Assembly: GCA_023356535.1 (NCBI GenBank) | Contig: JAKQYF010000005.1 | Coordinates: 1-53,942 of the forward strand | Direction: 5' to 3' | DNA: 53,942 nucleotides | From: Trichodesmium sp. MAG_R03 | GTDB taxonomy: Bacteria; Cyanobacteriota; Cyanobacteriia; Cyanobacteriales; Microcoleaceae | Part shown: positions 9,372 to 17,996 of the stretch, piece by piece | Layout of the letters: each line of letters opens with the position of its first letter | Position numbering within the stretch: the stretch's first letter is position 1 | The notes under the pieces: model-generated | Told to the model about the DNA's origin: nothing | What the model saw: only the letters and a program-made list of their open reading frames with translations | The model's database searches: none | Translations under genes and position numbers: made by a program

Positions 9372-9842
9372 TTATTCCCTAATAAAACGACGCAAGTGAA
9401 TTGAACCTGGGGGAACAAACTTTAAACTCCCAGGAGTACTGGTTGCAGTTGGCAACCAAAAAATCAATAAGATGTCCAATACAAAAAAGATAGTCAAAAA
9501 CACAAGTGTATCATTACTACCTTGAAAAAAGCCTATGGCCACACAAATACTCAATACGGGAAATAGCAAAAATATCCACCACGCTACCATCCACCGGGCC
9601 ACTTCTTTAGCTTGGTGAGCTTTTGCGTTGGCGGTTATTAAATACCAAATTATAGTTGACATTACGGACACTACAAAAACTACAATGCCTCCAGGGGTGT
9701 AATAATTATTTATCCAAGTCCCTACATCAATATCTGATATTCTTAGGATTCTGCTTTTATAAAGAAAAGGTTGTGCTAGGAACATTACGAATAATCCTAT
9801 CAGGCTAAAAATAATGATCCGAATAATTTCCGATGCTTTCAT
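9372..9842 (-). CDS. Small multi-pass membrane protein
   Basis: 156 residues from the ATG at 9842. A longer frame would begin with TTG at 9863, but AGGAGA sits six bases before the ATG and decides the start. There are four predicted transmembrane helices: IIIFSLIGLFVMFLAQ, GIVVFVVSVMSTIIWYL, a third around WWIFLLFPVLSICVAIGF, and LVFLTIFFVLDILLIF. The C-terminal tail ends in RRFIRE. It is the first gene of the cluster, two bases before the tubulin-like gene, so it is a candidate membrane receptor for the tubulin-like protein. I do not recognise a family. Confidence 0.8.
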   Translation of the reverse strand: MKASEIIRIIIFSLIGLFVMFLAQPFLYKSRILRISDIDVGTWINNYYTPGGIVVFVVSVMSTIIWYLITANAKAHQAKEVARWMVAWWIFLLFPVLSICVAIGFFQGSNDTLVFLTIFFVLDILLIFWLPTATSTPGSLKFVPPGSIHLRRFIRE

Positions 9843-10076
9843 TGAATCTCCTATCAGTTTCAACTATTTCTATTGCATTCCGCCAAGTAGATTTATCCTG
9901 GAGTTTATAATTTATCGCCATATTTTCTTTATTTTAATTATTCATCAACTTTCAACCCTTTGCACAAAAATATTCACATTTAACTGCACCATTTTCTTGA
10001 GTTTGATAAATTTCTAATTTGGATAGAAGTTTTTTACGAGAAGCGCTCATGATGGTTAGGGCTAAAAGAATATCAA

Positions 10077-10166
10077 CAGGACTTACGCAACGGTACTACC
10101 TATAGTGGCAATATCTTAAAAATTACAAACTTATGCACTATATATAGATTTAAGGAGTAAGTCCTG
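10077..10166. repeat. Family A element, type 1
   Basis: A 90-base element with inverted ends (CAGGACTTACGCAACGG at the left, GGAGTAAGTCCTG at the right). The inner part (CTATAGTGGCAATATCTTAAAAA) matches copies at 23895, 34674 and 50668. No coding content. Confidence 0.9.
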
Positions 10167-10207
10167 ATCAAGTAATAGATAAATAGAGTAATGAACGCCA
10201 TTTTATT

Positions 10208-10429
10208 TTGGTCTTTTGTGCTTATACTTTTATCATTTGGCAGAAATTAACTGGAGGATTACAGAGGCGAGGATTACAGAGGCGATGGGCCAATAAACCT
10301 TTAAAGATATTTACGGATGTTTTGGAAGCTTTTCCTACAGCTATGTCTTTCCATTTTTTTGATTGGTTGGCTAATAACCGTAACGTATTTACCTCTCACA
10401 GAGAAAGTTTTGGTTATATCTGGGCTTAA
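10208..10429 (+). pseudogene. IS4-type transposase C-terminal remnant
   Basis: The frame ends RRWANKPLKIFTDVLEAFP, SFHFFDWLANNRNVFTSH and FGYIWA, which I recognise as the C-terminus of a widespread cyanobacterial transposase, probably IS4-type. Only about 70 residues survive and the catalytic core is missing. A 15-base direct duplication (AGGATTACAGAGGCG twice, about 10255-10284) inserts five extra residues, giving LQRRGLQRR. It is flanked by family A elements. It cannot be functional. Confidence 0.7.
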
Positions 10430-10501
10430 AAGCTGTGTAAGCCCCAATAACTGAAGTTACTAAATATCAAGCATTTGCTCGAATCAATAATATTTATAAA
10501 T

Positions 10502-10593
10502 CAGGACTTACACAGAACCAATATATCTAGTAGGGGTTAACAGCCGTTAACCCCTACATATGGTGTATATTTTCATATTTGGCGTAAGTCCTG
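10502..10593. repeat. Family A element, type 2
   Basis: Family A ends (CAGGACTTACACAG / GGCGTAAGTCCTG) enclose a different core: an inverted repeat built on TAGGGGTTAAC and GTTAACCCCTA. The same core is seen at 32408 and 50309. Confidence 0.9.
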
Positions 10594-10632
10594 TAAATAT
10601 AAAATTTAAATATAGCAAATTTTCTGGTAATT

Positions 10633-11002
10633 GGAATTACGCAGTACCACTATATAGGGCTTGCTGAAAAAGTCTTTTTCAGGAGTAGGAAACCCACCTC
10701 TAACATCTCCCAGGATGAGAAGTAGGGACGTTGCATGCAACGTCCCTACAGAGGAACGAGAAATTGGTAGAGGTGGTAGTAGGATATATTTGTCCCTTGA
10801 TTTTTCTGCCTAGGGAACGCCCAAAATACCAACTTTTTAAGCTCTCAGGACCGAAAACTAGACACTTTTTTCGAGTTTCAAAATGCTAAAACCTTTATGT
10901 GTCAATACTTTTGAATTTAATCAGCAAACCCTATATATGGTGCATAAATTCGTCTTTCTCAAAACATTTCCACTACAATTGGTGCCATTGCTTAAGTCCT
11001 GT
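10633..11002. repeat. Family A element split by a family B insertion
   Basis: The left end (GGAATTACGCAGTACCACTATA) and the right end (TATATGGTGCATAAATTCG to AAGTCCTG) are the two halves of one type 1 family A element. They are separated by the complete family B element at 10655-10933. Joining the halves at the shared TA gives a copy that lines up with 23895-23984. Confidence 0.85.
10655..10933. mobile_element. Family B miniature element with TA duplication
   Basis: Terminal inverted repeats TAGGGCTTGCTGA and TCAGCAAACCCTA bound a 279-base element, with TA on both sides where it entered a family A element. A perfect 28-base palindrome lies at 10722-10749 with centre TGCA. No transposase is encoded. 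The ends match the IS remnant at 17487-18070, so it is probably mobilised in trans by that IS type. Confidence 0.85.
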
Positions 11003-11315
11003 TAATCTTTGATTACTGGCTACTGATTGATATAATTGATAGTAACTATTTTTCCAGATGTAGCGACCATCTTGATAATTATCAGCCTGAGCACTTTCAA
11101 GAAAGTTCTTCAGGCGATCGCTATAATATTTACGGGACTTACACAAAATAGACGCAAAAAACAGACTCAAATATAGGTAGACACAGAGAGGTAATTCCTT
11201 GAACAGCAATAGTTCAAGCCACCTGTTAAGGCTTTAATGTAATTCCCTTGCCTAGAATGGCTTTTCCTGCGAAGTGCTACGCAAACAAGCATTTTTCTCC
11301 CCAAAAAATGTGTAA
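11003..11315. other. Intergenic stretch without recognised gene
   Basis: There is a 78-residue minus frame here (10973-11209), but its end lies in the family A element and its codons match no family I know. One half-site of a family A end (GGGACTTACAC, near 11144) and a degenerate HIP1-like site near 11113 are visible. I see no gene. Confidence 0.5.
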
Positions 11316-11349
11316 GCAAAAAAAATTAGGGTTTGGAAACCAAACCCTT
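11316..11349 (-). terminator. Rho-independent terminator of the XFP-like gene
   Basis: On the minus strand, 11 bases past the stop codon, AGGGTTTGG-TTT-CCAAACCCT forms a nine-pair stem with a three-base loop and is followed at once by AATTTTTTTT. This is a textbook intrinsic terminator for the gene at 11361-13571. Confidence 0.9.
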
Positions 11350-11360
11350 ACCACTACCAT

Positions 11361-13571
11361 TTAATGCACCAATTCGATCGCTCGCTTAGTCAAAGTCTCA
11401 GCAGTCAAACCATTAAAAGCCATCACCTGACCAGCACTAGAAGCAGTCTCCCCTCTACGCCAAGCAAAAGTATCTCGCTTAACCTGACTCCGTAACATAA
11501 TTGGTTCCAACATCAAACTCGCGCCACCAGTTACACCAATTAAAGCATCACCGCCGAATAACTTATCAAAACCAGCATCATCCAAAAATCCGCCATCAGC
11601 TTCAGAGCAAGTATCCCAACCCGTATCCTGGGGACGGTACAAACGCCGGGGATTAATTACTGAAACTATCCGCACCCCAATACCTTTAGCTTCCAAATAG
11701 GCAGCAGCTTCAAATACTGGAATTAATGGCAGATCTCCCACCACTGCAAACACAACAGTCTGACCCCCTGAGAACTCCTCAAGAATAATAGCACCATCCC
11801 GTAACCCTTGTCTTGCCTGTTCAAAAGTAGTCCGAATAGGTAAAGGTGACTTACTAGCAGTAATAGTCACACCCTTATTTTTAGTACTCAGCGCCCAGTC
11901 ATAACAAACTTGAATACTATTAGCATCCGGTGGGAACAAGGCAAACACATTCCCATTCCTCATCATAGCTGCAAAATAAGCCTCAATTTCTGGCCGTTGG
12001 TGGGTCCAACCATTGCGCCCCTGTTCTAATGCTCCAGCAGTAAATAATGTAATAGTTGAAGGAGTAGAATGACGTAATTCTGCCATTGCTTGAGTAACAG
12101 TTTGCCAAATAGGTACCCCGTTAATAGCAAAAGATTCATAAGAACACCAAACTGTCCGCGCTCCCATCAAAGCCAAAGCTGCAGCCATTCCAGCACAAGC
12201 ATCTTCGCTCAAAGGTTCATAAACCTGACCTTTCGGACCTTGGAAATAAATATCATCGGAGGTGGGGTGAATAATTTTCAATGCTTGGTTAACATTATTA
12301 ATACCTGATGCAGCGTTACCATCAGCATTTGTTAGCAAGAAATGAGGGTCTTTTTGACCGACATGAGCTATTAATGCTCCCATTGCAGTCGTGGCAACTT
12401 TGGGGTCACCACCAACAACATATTCTTCTAAAGGTAGTTGACCTAATTCTGTTAGTGGATACTCAAATTCAGTAACAACAGTTTTCGATGCGGGACCTCC
12501 ACCAGCACGTTCGCAATTTTTCCGTACTAACTCCCAACCTACTACTGGTAAGGCACGTTCTTTGAGAGCATTGATAATTTGGGGACTATCGAGGGTGTCT
12601 TTTGGATAGAGGTTATGAGATTTTGAACCTCTGGCGTGAACCCCAGCTCCCTTAAGTTGTTTGATAATAAAAATAGTCAGTTTGCCACCAAGAGCAGATT
12701 TTGCTGCTTTGTCAACATTTTCTAATACTGCTTTAGTAAATTCTAGACGTTTTTCCAATGAGAATACACTACTATCAACATATTCACCTACTTGCTTTTG
12801 GTCGTCAAAGTCTTTAGCATCTACCAGTATAACTTCTGCAAAACCGTTGCCTTTCCAGTAGGCTATCATTTCTGCATTAGTTTTTGTGGAAACCATGCTA
12901 TGATGTTCTTGACTATAACCGTTCCACACTAATACTGGTAAAAAGTTGGTAACATCAGGATAAGCAGTATTAAAGTGGGCCATACTGCTAACTGGATAGG
13001 GTTCCCCTATACCACCGTCTCCGAGGGTGAAAGGAAATAGGGTGTCGCGATGTAATAATGCTGCTGCCATGGCAAAATGTTGTCCTTGCCCCAGTGGCCC
13101 TGCAGGATTTAAAAGTCCTGGAATATAGCCAGATAGATGTCCAAGGAGTCCGTGCATTTCCCGGAAGCGATCGCGCATTTGTTGGACAGTAAAGATCTCC
13201 ATATCTTCTAGGGAGCGATCAAGAAATACGGCGCTATAAAATCCAGGGGCATGATGTCCAACTTCCGTGAGAATATTTTTGTAGCCTAACATTACTAAGG
13301 CTGCATAAGCTTCGGCTTGACTGGCGAAACCACCAGGGTGTCCTGATGCTTTGCTACCTGTTACTTGTAGCATTAAGTAACGGAGGGCATCAGCGTAGAG
13401 GAGGGTTTGATATACACCAGTAGGGTCACTTGGTGAGGCGATAGCTTTACTTCCTTCTGCTATTGCTGGTGTTTTACCGTAGGTTTCAAAATCAGGCCAA
13501 GTTTCTCCAAAATATTGGATACCTTCACAAAAATCTGGCACTGTTGTTGGCCTTGGGGTTGTTGCAGTCAT
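11361..13571 (-). CDS. XFP-like thiamine-diphosphate enzyme (phosphoketolase family)
   Basis: 736 residues, shorter than ordinary phosphoketolases (about 800). The N-terminal part has transketolase-fold features: SGHPGGFAS (about 76-84), GLLNPAGPLGQGQHF (about 152-166), and the TPP/metal motif GDGGIGEP at 184-191 with a downstream Asn. The second domain contains LSEDACAGMAAA and WCSYESFA, placed like the glutamate and SYEAF segment of phosphoketolases, then FPPDANS. Known phosphoketolases split xylulose-5-P or fructose-6-P with phosphate to acetyl-P. Cyanobacteria also carry a second, shorter homologue of uncertain activity, and this one resembles that type. It stands alone, with its own terminator. 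Family membership is sure; the substrate is not. Confidence 0.8.
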   Translation of the reverse strand: MTATTPRPTTVPDFCEGIQYFGETWPDFETYGKTPAIAEGSKAIASPSDPTGVYQTLLYADALRYLMLQVTGSKASGHPGGFASQAEAYAALVMLGYKNILTEVGHHAPGFYSAVFLDRSLEDMEIFTVQQMRDRFREMHGLLGHLSGYIPGLLNPAGPLGQGQHFAMAAALLHRDTLFPFTLGDGGIGEPYPVSSMAHFNTAYPDVTNFLPVLVWNGYSQEHHSMVSTKTNAEMIAYWKGNGFAEVILVDAKDFDDQKQVGEYVDSSVFSLEKRLEFTKAVLENVDKAAKSALGGKLTIFIIKQLKGAGVHARGSKSHNLYPKDTLDSPQIINALKERALPVVGWELVRKNCERAGGGPASKTVVTEFEYPLTELGQLPLEEYVVGGDPKVATTAMGALIAHVGQKDPHFLLTNADGNAASGINNVNQALKIIHPTSDDIYFQGPKGQVYEPLSEDACAGMAAALALMGARTVWCSYESFAINGVPIWQTVTQAMAELRHSTPSTITLFTAGALEQGRNGWTHQRPEIEAYFAAMMRNGNVFALFPPDANSIQVCYDWALSTKNKGVTITASKSPLPIRTTFEQARQGLRDGAIILEEFSGGQTVVFAVVGDLPLIPVFEAAAYLEAKGIGVRIVSVINPRRLYRPQDTGWDTCSEADGGFLDDAGFDKLFGGDALIGVTGGASLMLEPIMLRSQVKRDTFAWRRGETASSAGQVMAFNGLTAETLTKRAIELVH

Positions 13572-13705
13572 AGCAATATTCCTGTATTTTTCTCTTTATT
13601 ATTTCAGCTTAAGAATAATTTAACATCTACGGGGTATCGATGTTAATTCCTTTTACTTTAGGTAGTAATAAGTTTGAGCAATATTTGTTGAGTTGTAGCT
13701 CATCC

Positions 13706-13795
13706 AAAACTTACGCCAAGAAACTAATTGTAGTGTAAATATCTGGAATAATTATCAGAAATACACTATATATATAGGTAAGACGTAAGTCCTGT
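13706..13795. repeat. Degenerate family A element, type 1
   Basis: CAAAACTTACGCCAAGAAACTAATTG on the left and AGACGTAAGTCCTG on the right bound a decayed copy that ends about 12 bases before the P450 start at 13808. Any promoter of that P450 lies within or upstream of it. Confidence 0.75.
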
Positions 13796-13807
13796 ACAAT
13801 TAAGAAT

Positions 13808-15193
13808 ATGACAATGACACAACTACCAGGTCCAAAAGCTCCTGCTTTGATTCAACTCCTCCAGTGGGTGGCCAACCCCTTGACATTTATGGAAAAATAT
13901 GCAAAGCAATATGGCGACATATTTCAAGTAAAATTAAATCGCCCAATGGTATTTATTAGCCATCCCAAGGCCATTGAGGAAATTTTCAAGACAAACCCAA
14001 AACAGTTCGACTGTGGTGTGGGAAATCAATTGTTGCGACCATTGTTAGGAGATCGATCCCTGGCTTTGCTAGACGGTACTCCTCACAAACGTCAACGTCA
14101 ACTCTTGATGCCACCTTTTCACGGGGAAAGGATGCAAGCTTATGGTAAGTTAATTTGTCATATCGCTGGGCAAGTAGCTAACAAGTGGGAAGTAGGGGAA
14201 CGATTTTCTATGAGAAAATCAACTCAAGATATATCTTTGAAGGTAATATTACAGGTAGTTTTCGGTTTAGATGAAGGAGATAGATACGATCAAATAGAGC
14301 AAATTTTGAGTGAAACTCTAGAGTCCTTGGGTTCCCCCTGGAAAGCAAGTATGTTATTTTTCAAGTCTCTCCAAATAGACTTGGGTGCCTGGAGTCCTTG
14401 GGGTAAATTTATTAGACAACGGCAAAAATTTGATGAGTTGCTGTACGCAGAAATTTCTGAACGCCGTCAAGAACTTGAACTGACAAGAAATGCAATAGCA
14501 CAGCCTTCCAGCTCTTGCTACAGGTATGACATTTTGACAATGCTTTTGTTGGCGCGGGATCAAGAAGGGCAACCCATGAGCGATCTAGAATTGCGGGATG
14601 AATTGATGACATTACTATTTGCTGGACATGAAACTACAGCAACAGCCTTAGCGTGGGCGTTTTACTGGATTCACCACCAACCAGAAATTTATAATAAGCT
14701 ATTACAAGAACTGGAAGACTTTGGAGATAACCCAGACCCAATAGCAATTATCAAACTTCCGTATCTCAATGCAGTTTGCTGTGAAAGCCTGCGTATCTAT
14801 CCAGTGGGAATGCTGACATTTCTACGAATACCCAAATCACCAATAACAATAATAGATAAAACATATCCACCAGGAATAGCTTTAGCTATTTGTATTTATC
14901 TAACTCATCACCGAGAAGATTTGTATCCTGAACCAAAGAAATTTAAACCCGAGCGATTTTTAGAACGTCAATACTCCCCTTCTGAATTTTTACCTTTTGG
15001 CGGTAGTAACCGGCGTTGTATTGGGGCAGGATTTGCCATGTTTGAAATGAAACTTGTATTAGCAACTATTCTTAGACGTCACAGTTTAGCATTGGCAGAG
15101 AAGCAACAAGTAAAACCAGTACGCCGCGGTGTAACTTTAGCTCCAGCGGGTGGGGTGAAAATGGTGATGACTGGGAAACGTATGCAGGCATAA
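13808..15193 (+). CDS. Cytochrome P450, CYP110-like (first of tandem pair)
   Basis: 461 residues, a soluble bacterial-size P450 with no membrane anchor. Visible motifs: oxygen-activation helix AGHETT at 272-277, the ExxR motif ESLR at 326-329, PERF at 381-384, and the haem loop FLPFGGSNRRCIG with ligand Cys404. The start LPGPKAPALIQLLQW and the MPPFHGERM segment (about 101-109) are characteristic of the cyanobacterial CYP110 group, which is thought to hydroxylate fatty acids or terpenoid products; the substrate here is unknown. A second ATG lies two codons in. It is about 60% similar by eye to the next gene, 110 bases downstream, pointing to a local duplication. Relative to its sister it carries about ten extra residues (TRNAIAQPSSSCYR) before DILT. 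Confidence 0.92.
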   Translation: MTMTQLPGPKAPALIQLLQWVANPLTFMEKYAKQYGDIFQVKLNRPMVFISHPKAIEEIFKTNPKQFDCGVGNQLLRPLLGDRSLALLDGTPHKRQRQLLMPPFHGERMQAYGKLICHIAGQVANKWEVGERFSMRKSTQDISLKVILQVVFGLDEGDRYDQIEQILSETLESLGSPWKASMLFFKSLQIDLGAWSPWGKFIRQRQKFDELLYAEISERRQELELTRNAIAQPSSSCYRYDILTMLLLARDQEGQPMSDLELRDELMTLLFAGHETTATALAWAFYWIHHQPEIYNKLLQELEDFGDNPDPIAIIKLPYLNAVCCESLRIYPVGMLTFLRIPKSPITIIDKTYPPGIALAICIYLTHHREDLYPEPKKFKPERFLERQYSPSEFLPFGGSNRRCIGAGFAMFEMKLVLATILRRHSLALAEKQQVKPVRRGVTLAPAGGVKMVMTGKRMQA

Positions 15194-15303
15194 AAAAAAT
15201 ACTCTTCTGTGGTAACTGTATAAAATATTGTTAAACTTTAGGAACTTAATAATAGAATAAAACATTTTAAAAAGTCCAAAAACTAAATTAATTAGTAACT
15301 AAT

Positions 15304-16653
15304 ATGAAATCAATTAAAGGACCAAAAACACCAGCCATTGTACAACAAATACAATGGATTTTAGATCCAGTTCAAACAATGGAAACCTGTGTTCAAAAAT
15401 ATGGAGATATATTTATCTTGCAGGGTGGTTTGGATACTTCAGCTACAGTGTATATAAGTAGTCCACAAGCTCAAAAAGAGATATTGACCAAAAACAATGA
15501 GTATGAAGCCCCCAGTAGTCCAATCTTGAAATCTTTGCTTGGGGAAAAATCAATAATTTTGCTAGAAGGCGATCGCCACAGACGAGAACGCAAACTCTTA
15601 ATGCCACCCTTTCATGGGGATAGAATGAAGAACTACGGTGAGTTAATTTGTCACCTGAGTCAGCAAGTAGCTAGTAACCTAAAAGTTGGCGAAACATTTA
15701 TTGCCCGTAAAGTAATGCAAGAGATTAGTATGCAAGTGATATTGCAAGTAGTGTTTGGTTTACATGACAGTCCACGTCTTGCCCAAATTAAGCCTCTGAT
15801 AGCCGAGATTCTTAACTTCACTGCTTCTCCTTGGCGCGCAACTATACTATTTTTTCCATTTTTACAGCAGGACTGGGGTAGTTGGAGTCCTTGGAGACGA
15901 TATCAACGTCAAATGAAACAACTTGACGAACTACTTTATACTGAAATTAACGAACGTCGTGGCCAACTTGACCCAAATCGTACTGATATTCTCACCTTAA
16001 TGCTGTTAGCAGAAGATGAAGAAGGTCAAGGGATGACCAACCAAGAAATTCGGGATGAGTTGATGACAATGTTGGTGGCAGGTCACGAAACTACTGCAAC
16101 AGCTCTGGCATGGGCAGTTTATTGGGTTCATAAACAACCACAAGTATATCAGAAGTTAATGAAAGAGCTGGCAACTCTGGAAACGGATACTGAACCCATG
16201 AAAATTTTCCGTTTACCTTATCTCACAGCAGTTTGTCAGGAAACCCTGCGAATATATCCAGTAGGAATGCTGACATTTCCTCGTGTTCCAACAAAAGCTT
16301 TAGAGTTGCAAGGTTATCACTTGGAAGCAGGTACAATTGTTGTAGGTTGTATTTATTTGACTCACCAACGAGAAGATTTGTACCCAGAACCGAAAAAGTT
16401 TAAGCCAGAGCGATTTTTGGAGAGGCAGTTTTCTGCATATGAATATTTGCCCTTTGGAGGTGGCAGTCGTCGTTGTCTGGGAATGGCACTAGCAAATTTT
16501 GAGATGCGTTTGGTATTGGCAACATTAATGTCTAACTTCGAGATGGCATTGGCAGAAAATAAACCTGTGAAACCCCAACGTCGAGGGTTGACTTTAGGAC
16601 CCGCTGGTGGGGTGAAAATGTTAATTAAAGGGCTATCAACAGTATTAAAATAA
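15304..16653 (+). CDS. Cytochrome P450, CYP110-like (second of tandem pair)
   Basis: 449 residues. Motifs: AGHETT at 259-264, ETLR at 313-316, PERF, and haem loop YLPFGGGSRRCLG with ligand Cys391. The MPPFHGDRM segment and GPKTPAIVQQIQW start place it in the same CYP110-like group as its neighbour. The two genes share most core residues and the same strand, so they are probably a tandem duplication that has diverged in substrate-contact regions (compare residues 40-75). No ferredoxin or reductase gene is adjacent, so electrons must come from general ferredoxins. A third, broken copy appears at 40149-40262. Confidence 0.92.
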   Translation: MKSIKGPKTPAIVQQIQWILDPVQTMETCVQKYGDIFILQGGLDTSATVYISSPQAQKEILTKNNEYEAPSSPILKSLLGEKSIILLEGDRHRRERKLLMPPFHGDRMKNYGELICHLSQQVASNLKVGETFIARKVMQEISMQVILQVVFGLHDSPRLAQIKPLIAEILNFTASPWRATILFFPFLQQDWGSWSPWRRYQRQMKQLDELLYTEINERRGQLDPNRTDILTLMLLAEDEEGQGMTNQEIRDELMTMLVAGHETTATALAWAVYWVHKQPQVYQKLMKELATLETDTEPMKIFRLPYLTAVCQETLRIYPVGMLTFPRVPTKALELQGYHLEAGTIVVGCIYLTHQREDLYPEPKKFKPERFLERQFSAYEYLPFGGGSRRCLGMALANFEMRLVLATLMSNFEMALAENKPVKPQRRGLTLGPAGGVKMLIKGLSTVLK

Positions 16654-16687
16654 TTGAACAAAATTAGACACTATTAGACATTAGATT

Positions 16688-16776
16688 GAACTATAAGTGC
16701 TGTCAAGCACTTTCTGTAATACTTTCAGTTTTTCAAGCAAATAATTTTTTAGGAGAACTTTGTACTGTCCAGTACA
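16688..16776. repeat. Family E repeat
   Basis: This sequence (TGTAATACTTTCAG, AGAACTTTGTACT) recurs at 39990-40134 and, inverted, at 42727-42872. Here it fills the space between the convergent P450 and HAD genes. Confidence 0.65.
16695..16712. terminator. Hairpin between convergent genes
   Basis: AAGTGCT-GTCA-AGCACTT forms a seven-pair stem inside the family E repeat between the P450 (plus) and HAD (minus) genes. The T-run is weak, so termination is only possible. Confidence 0.35.
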
Positions 16777-16787
16777 TTATATTGGCT

Positions 16788-17417
16788 TCAAAAGTTATTA
16801 ATTACTTCAATTAATTCTTGCGGCTGGTCAACCAAAGCATCTGGCTGATATTCAGATAGAACTTCTTTAGAATTAAAACCCCAAGTTACAGCTATTACCT
16901 TAACTTTAGCTTTTTTAGCAGCATTAATATCCCTAATTTCATCTCCAATATAAACTATTTCTTCTAGCTCAATCTTCTCTGATTTTAAATATTTTTTTAT
17001 CGACCTATGTTTACTAAAAAGTGTTATGCCTGAAACTATAAAATCAAAAATCAACAAATCATATTTTTGTAAAACAAATTCTATATTTTTTTGAGCATTA
17101 GAAGTAATTATTCCTATTTTATAGCCTTGTAGTTTCAGGGCTAATAAAACTTCTTTCATCCCAGCAAATAATTCTACATTATTAATTTCTTTTTGAAGAT
17201 CTGTTCTAATTCTTCTTAGCAAAAAAGGCACCTTAAAAATAGATATTTTTGACTGTTTAATAAATTCTTGGGGACTTAACTTTTTAATTTCTAGGATTTC
17301 TTCTGTCTTAGCTTTTTTATATCCAAATTCAACTGAGAGACGGTTTGTGATAGCAAAAATTAGATCGAAAGTATCTGCTAATGTACCATCAAAATCAAAA
17401 ATAACTATTTTTATCAT
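16788..17417 (-). CDS. HAD-family phosphatase, phosphoglycolate-phosphatase-like
   Basis: 209 residues. HAD motif I is FDFDGTLADT (nucleophile Asp8, acid Asp10), motif II is IITSN (about 107-111), the Lys of motif III lies in the SKHRSIKKYL stretch, and motif IV is YIGDEIRDINAAKKA. A helical cap domain sits between motifs I and II, the pattern of the PGP/Gph-like subgroup, which removes phosphate from small metabolites such as 2-phosphoglycolate. The substrate cannot be fixed from sequence. It is unusually Lys/Ile-rich compared with the adjacent P450s. It ends convergently against the P450 pair. Confidence 0.85.
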   Translation of the reverse strand: MIKIVIFDFDGTLADTFDLIFAITNRLSVEFGYKKAKTEEILEIKKLSPQEFIKQSKISIFKVPFLLRRIRTDLQKEINNVELFAGMKEVLLALKLQGYKIGIITSNAQKNIEFVLQKYDLLIFDFIVSGITLFSKHRSIKKYLKSEKIELEEIVYIGDEIRDINAAKKAKVKVIAVTWGFNSKEVLSEYQPDALVDQPQELIEVINNF

Positions 17418-17629
17418 TATTAAACAATAATTGCTAATTGGTGTTTAATTCTATTATGAATTATTGCCACCTTTTTGAAGTATATTTAGGGCTGGCTGAT
17501 TAAATATAAAAGCATTGACACATAAAGGTCTTAGGCTTTTTTTGTCGAAAAAACTACCTGGTTTTTGGTCCAACAAGCTGAAAAAGTTAGTATTTTAGGC
17601 AATTCCATGCCAGAAAAATCAAGCTCAGG

Positions 17630-17996
17630 AGCAACGAAAGATTACAAAACCATATTGAGGGTAAATTTGGGCAAGCAAAAAGAGGATTTATAGCAGTACA
17701 AAAAGACGTTAGGACACTTTCTAACTTCTTTCATGTCTTAAAAACCTTGTTAAGGAATCTAAAAATGTCCTAACCTTAGCACGTAGCGCTATAGTTTGCA
17801 AAAAGTAATGACTCAACTTTCGGAAACTTCCACAACTGCGATAGAACTCCGTTCCACTGCGCGATCGCAATTACTTTTTAGTAATCAACTTTTCTACCCT
17901 CTTAAAAGAGGCTTTTTCTCTTTTTTTATACCTTTTTGGAGAAAAAACTGTTTTTGCTGTCTATTTAATCATTTCAACTTATTCTTAAATGAATGA
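17630..17996 (+). pseudogene. Transposase C-terminal remnant (IS5/IS1182-like)
   Basis: The frame reads SNERLQNHIEGKFGQAKRGF, is interrupted by a 100-base element, and resumes SLQKVMTQLSETSTTAIEL with a hydrophobic tail ending NHFNLFLNE at 17996. NxIEGKFGQ(G/A)KR is the C-terminal signature of a DDE transposase common in cyanobacteria (IS5/IS1182-like by memory). Removing the inserted element and one TA restores the frame as RGFSLQKVMTQL. The N-terminal two thirds is missing. Confidence 0.75.
17691..17790. mobile_element. 100-base TA-flanked miniature element inside a transposase
   Basis: Ends are TAGCAGTAC...GTTAGGACA and, inverted, TAGCGCTACGTGC...GTTAGGACA. TA lies on both sides (17689-17690 and 17791-17792). 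Excision with one TA exactly restores the transposase reading frame. TA duplication is typical of IS630/Tc1-type transposition. The GTCCTAATCTTAATGTGTAGTACTATA stretch near 42952 resembles one end. Confidence 0.75.

Noticed and set aside
9863..9863. TTG start for the small membrane protein
   Set aside because: AGGAGA six bases before the ATG at 9842 supports the shorter form.
10973..11209. 78-codon minus-strand frame
   Set aside because: Its end lies within a family A element and its residues match no family I recognise. It probably reflects chance openness or a decayed fragment.
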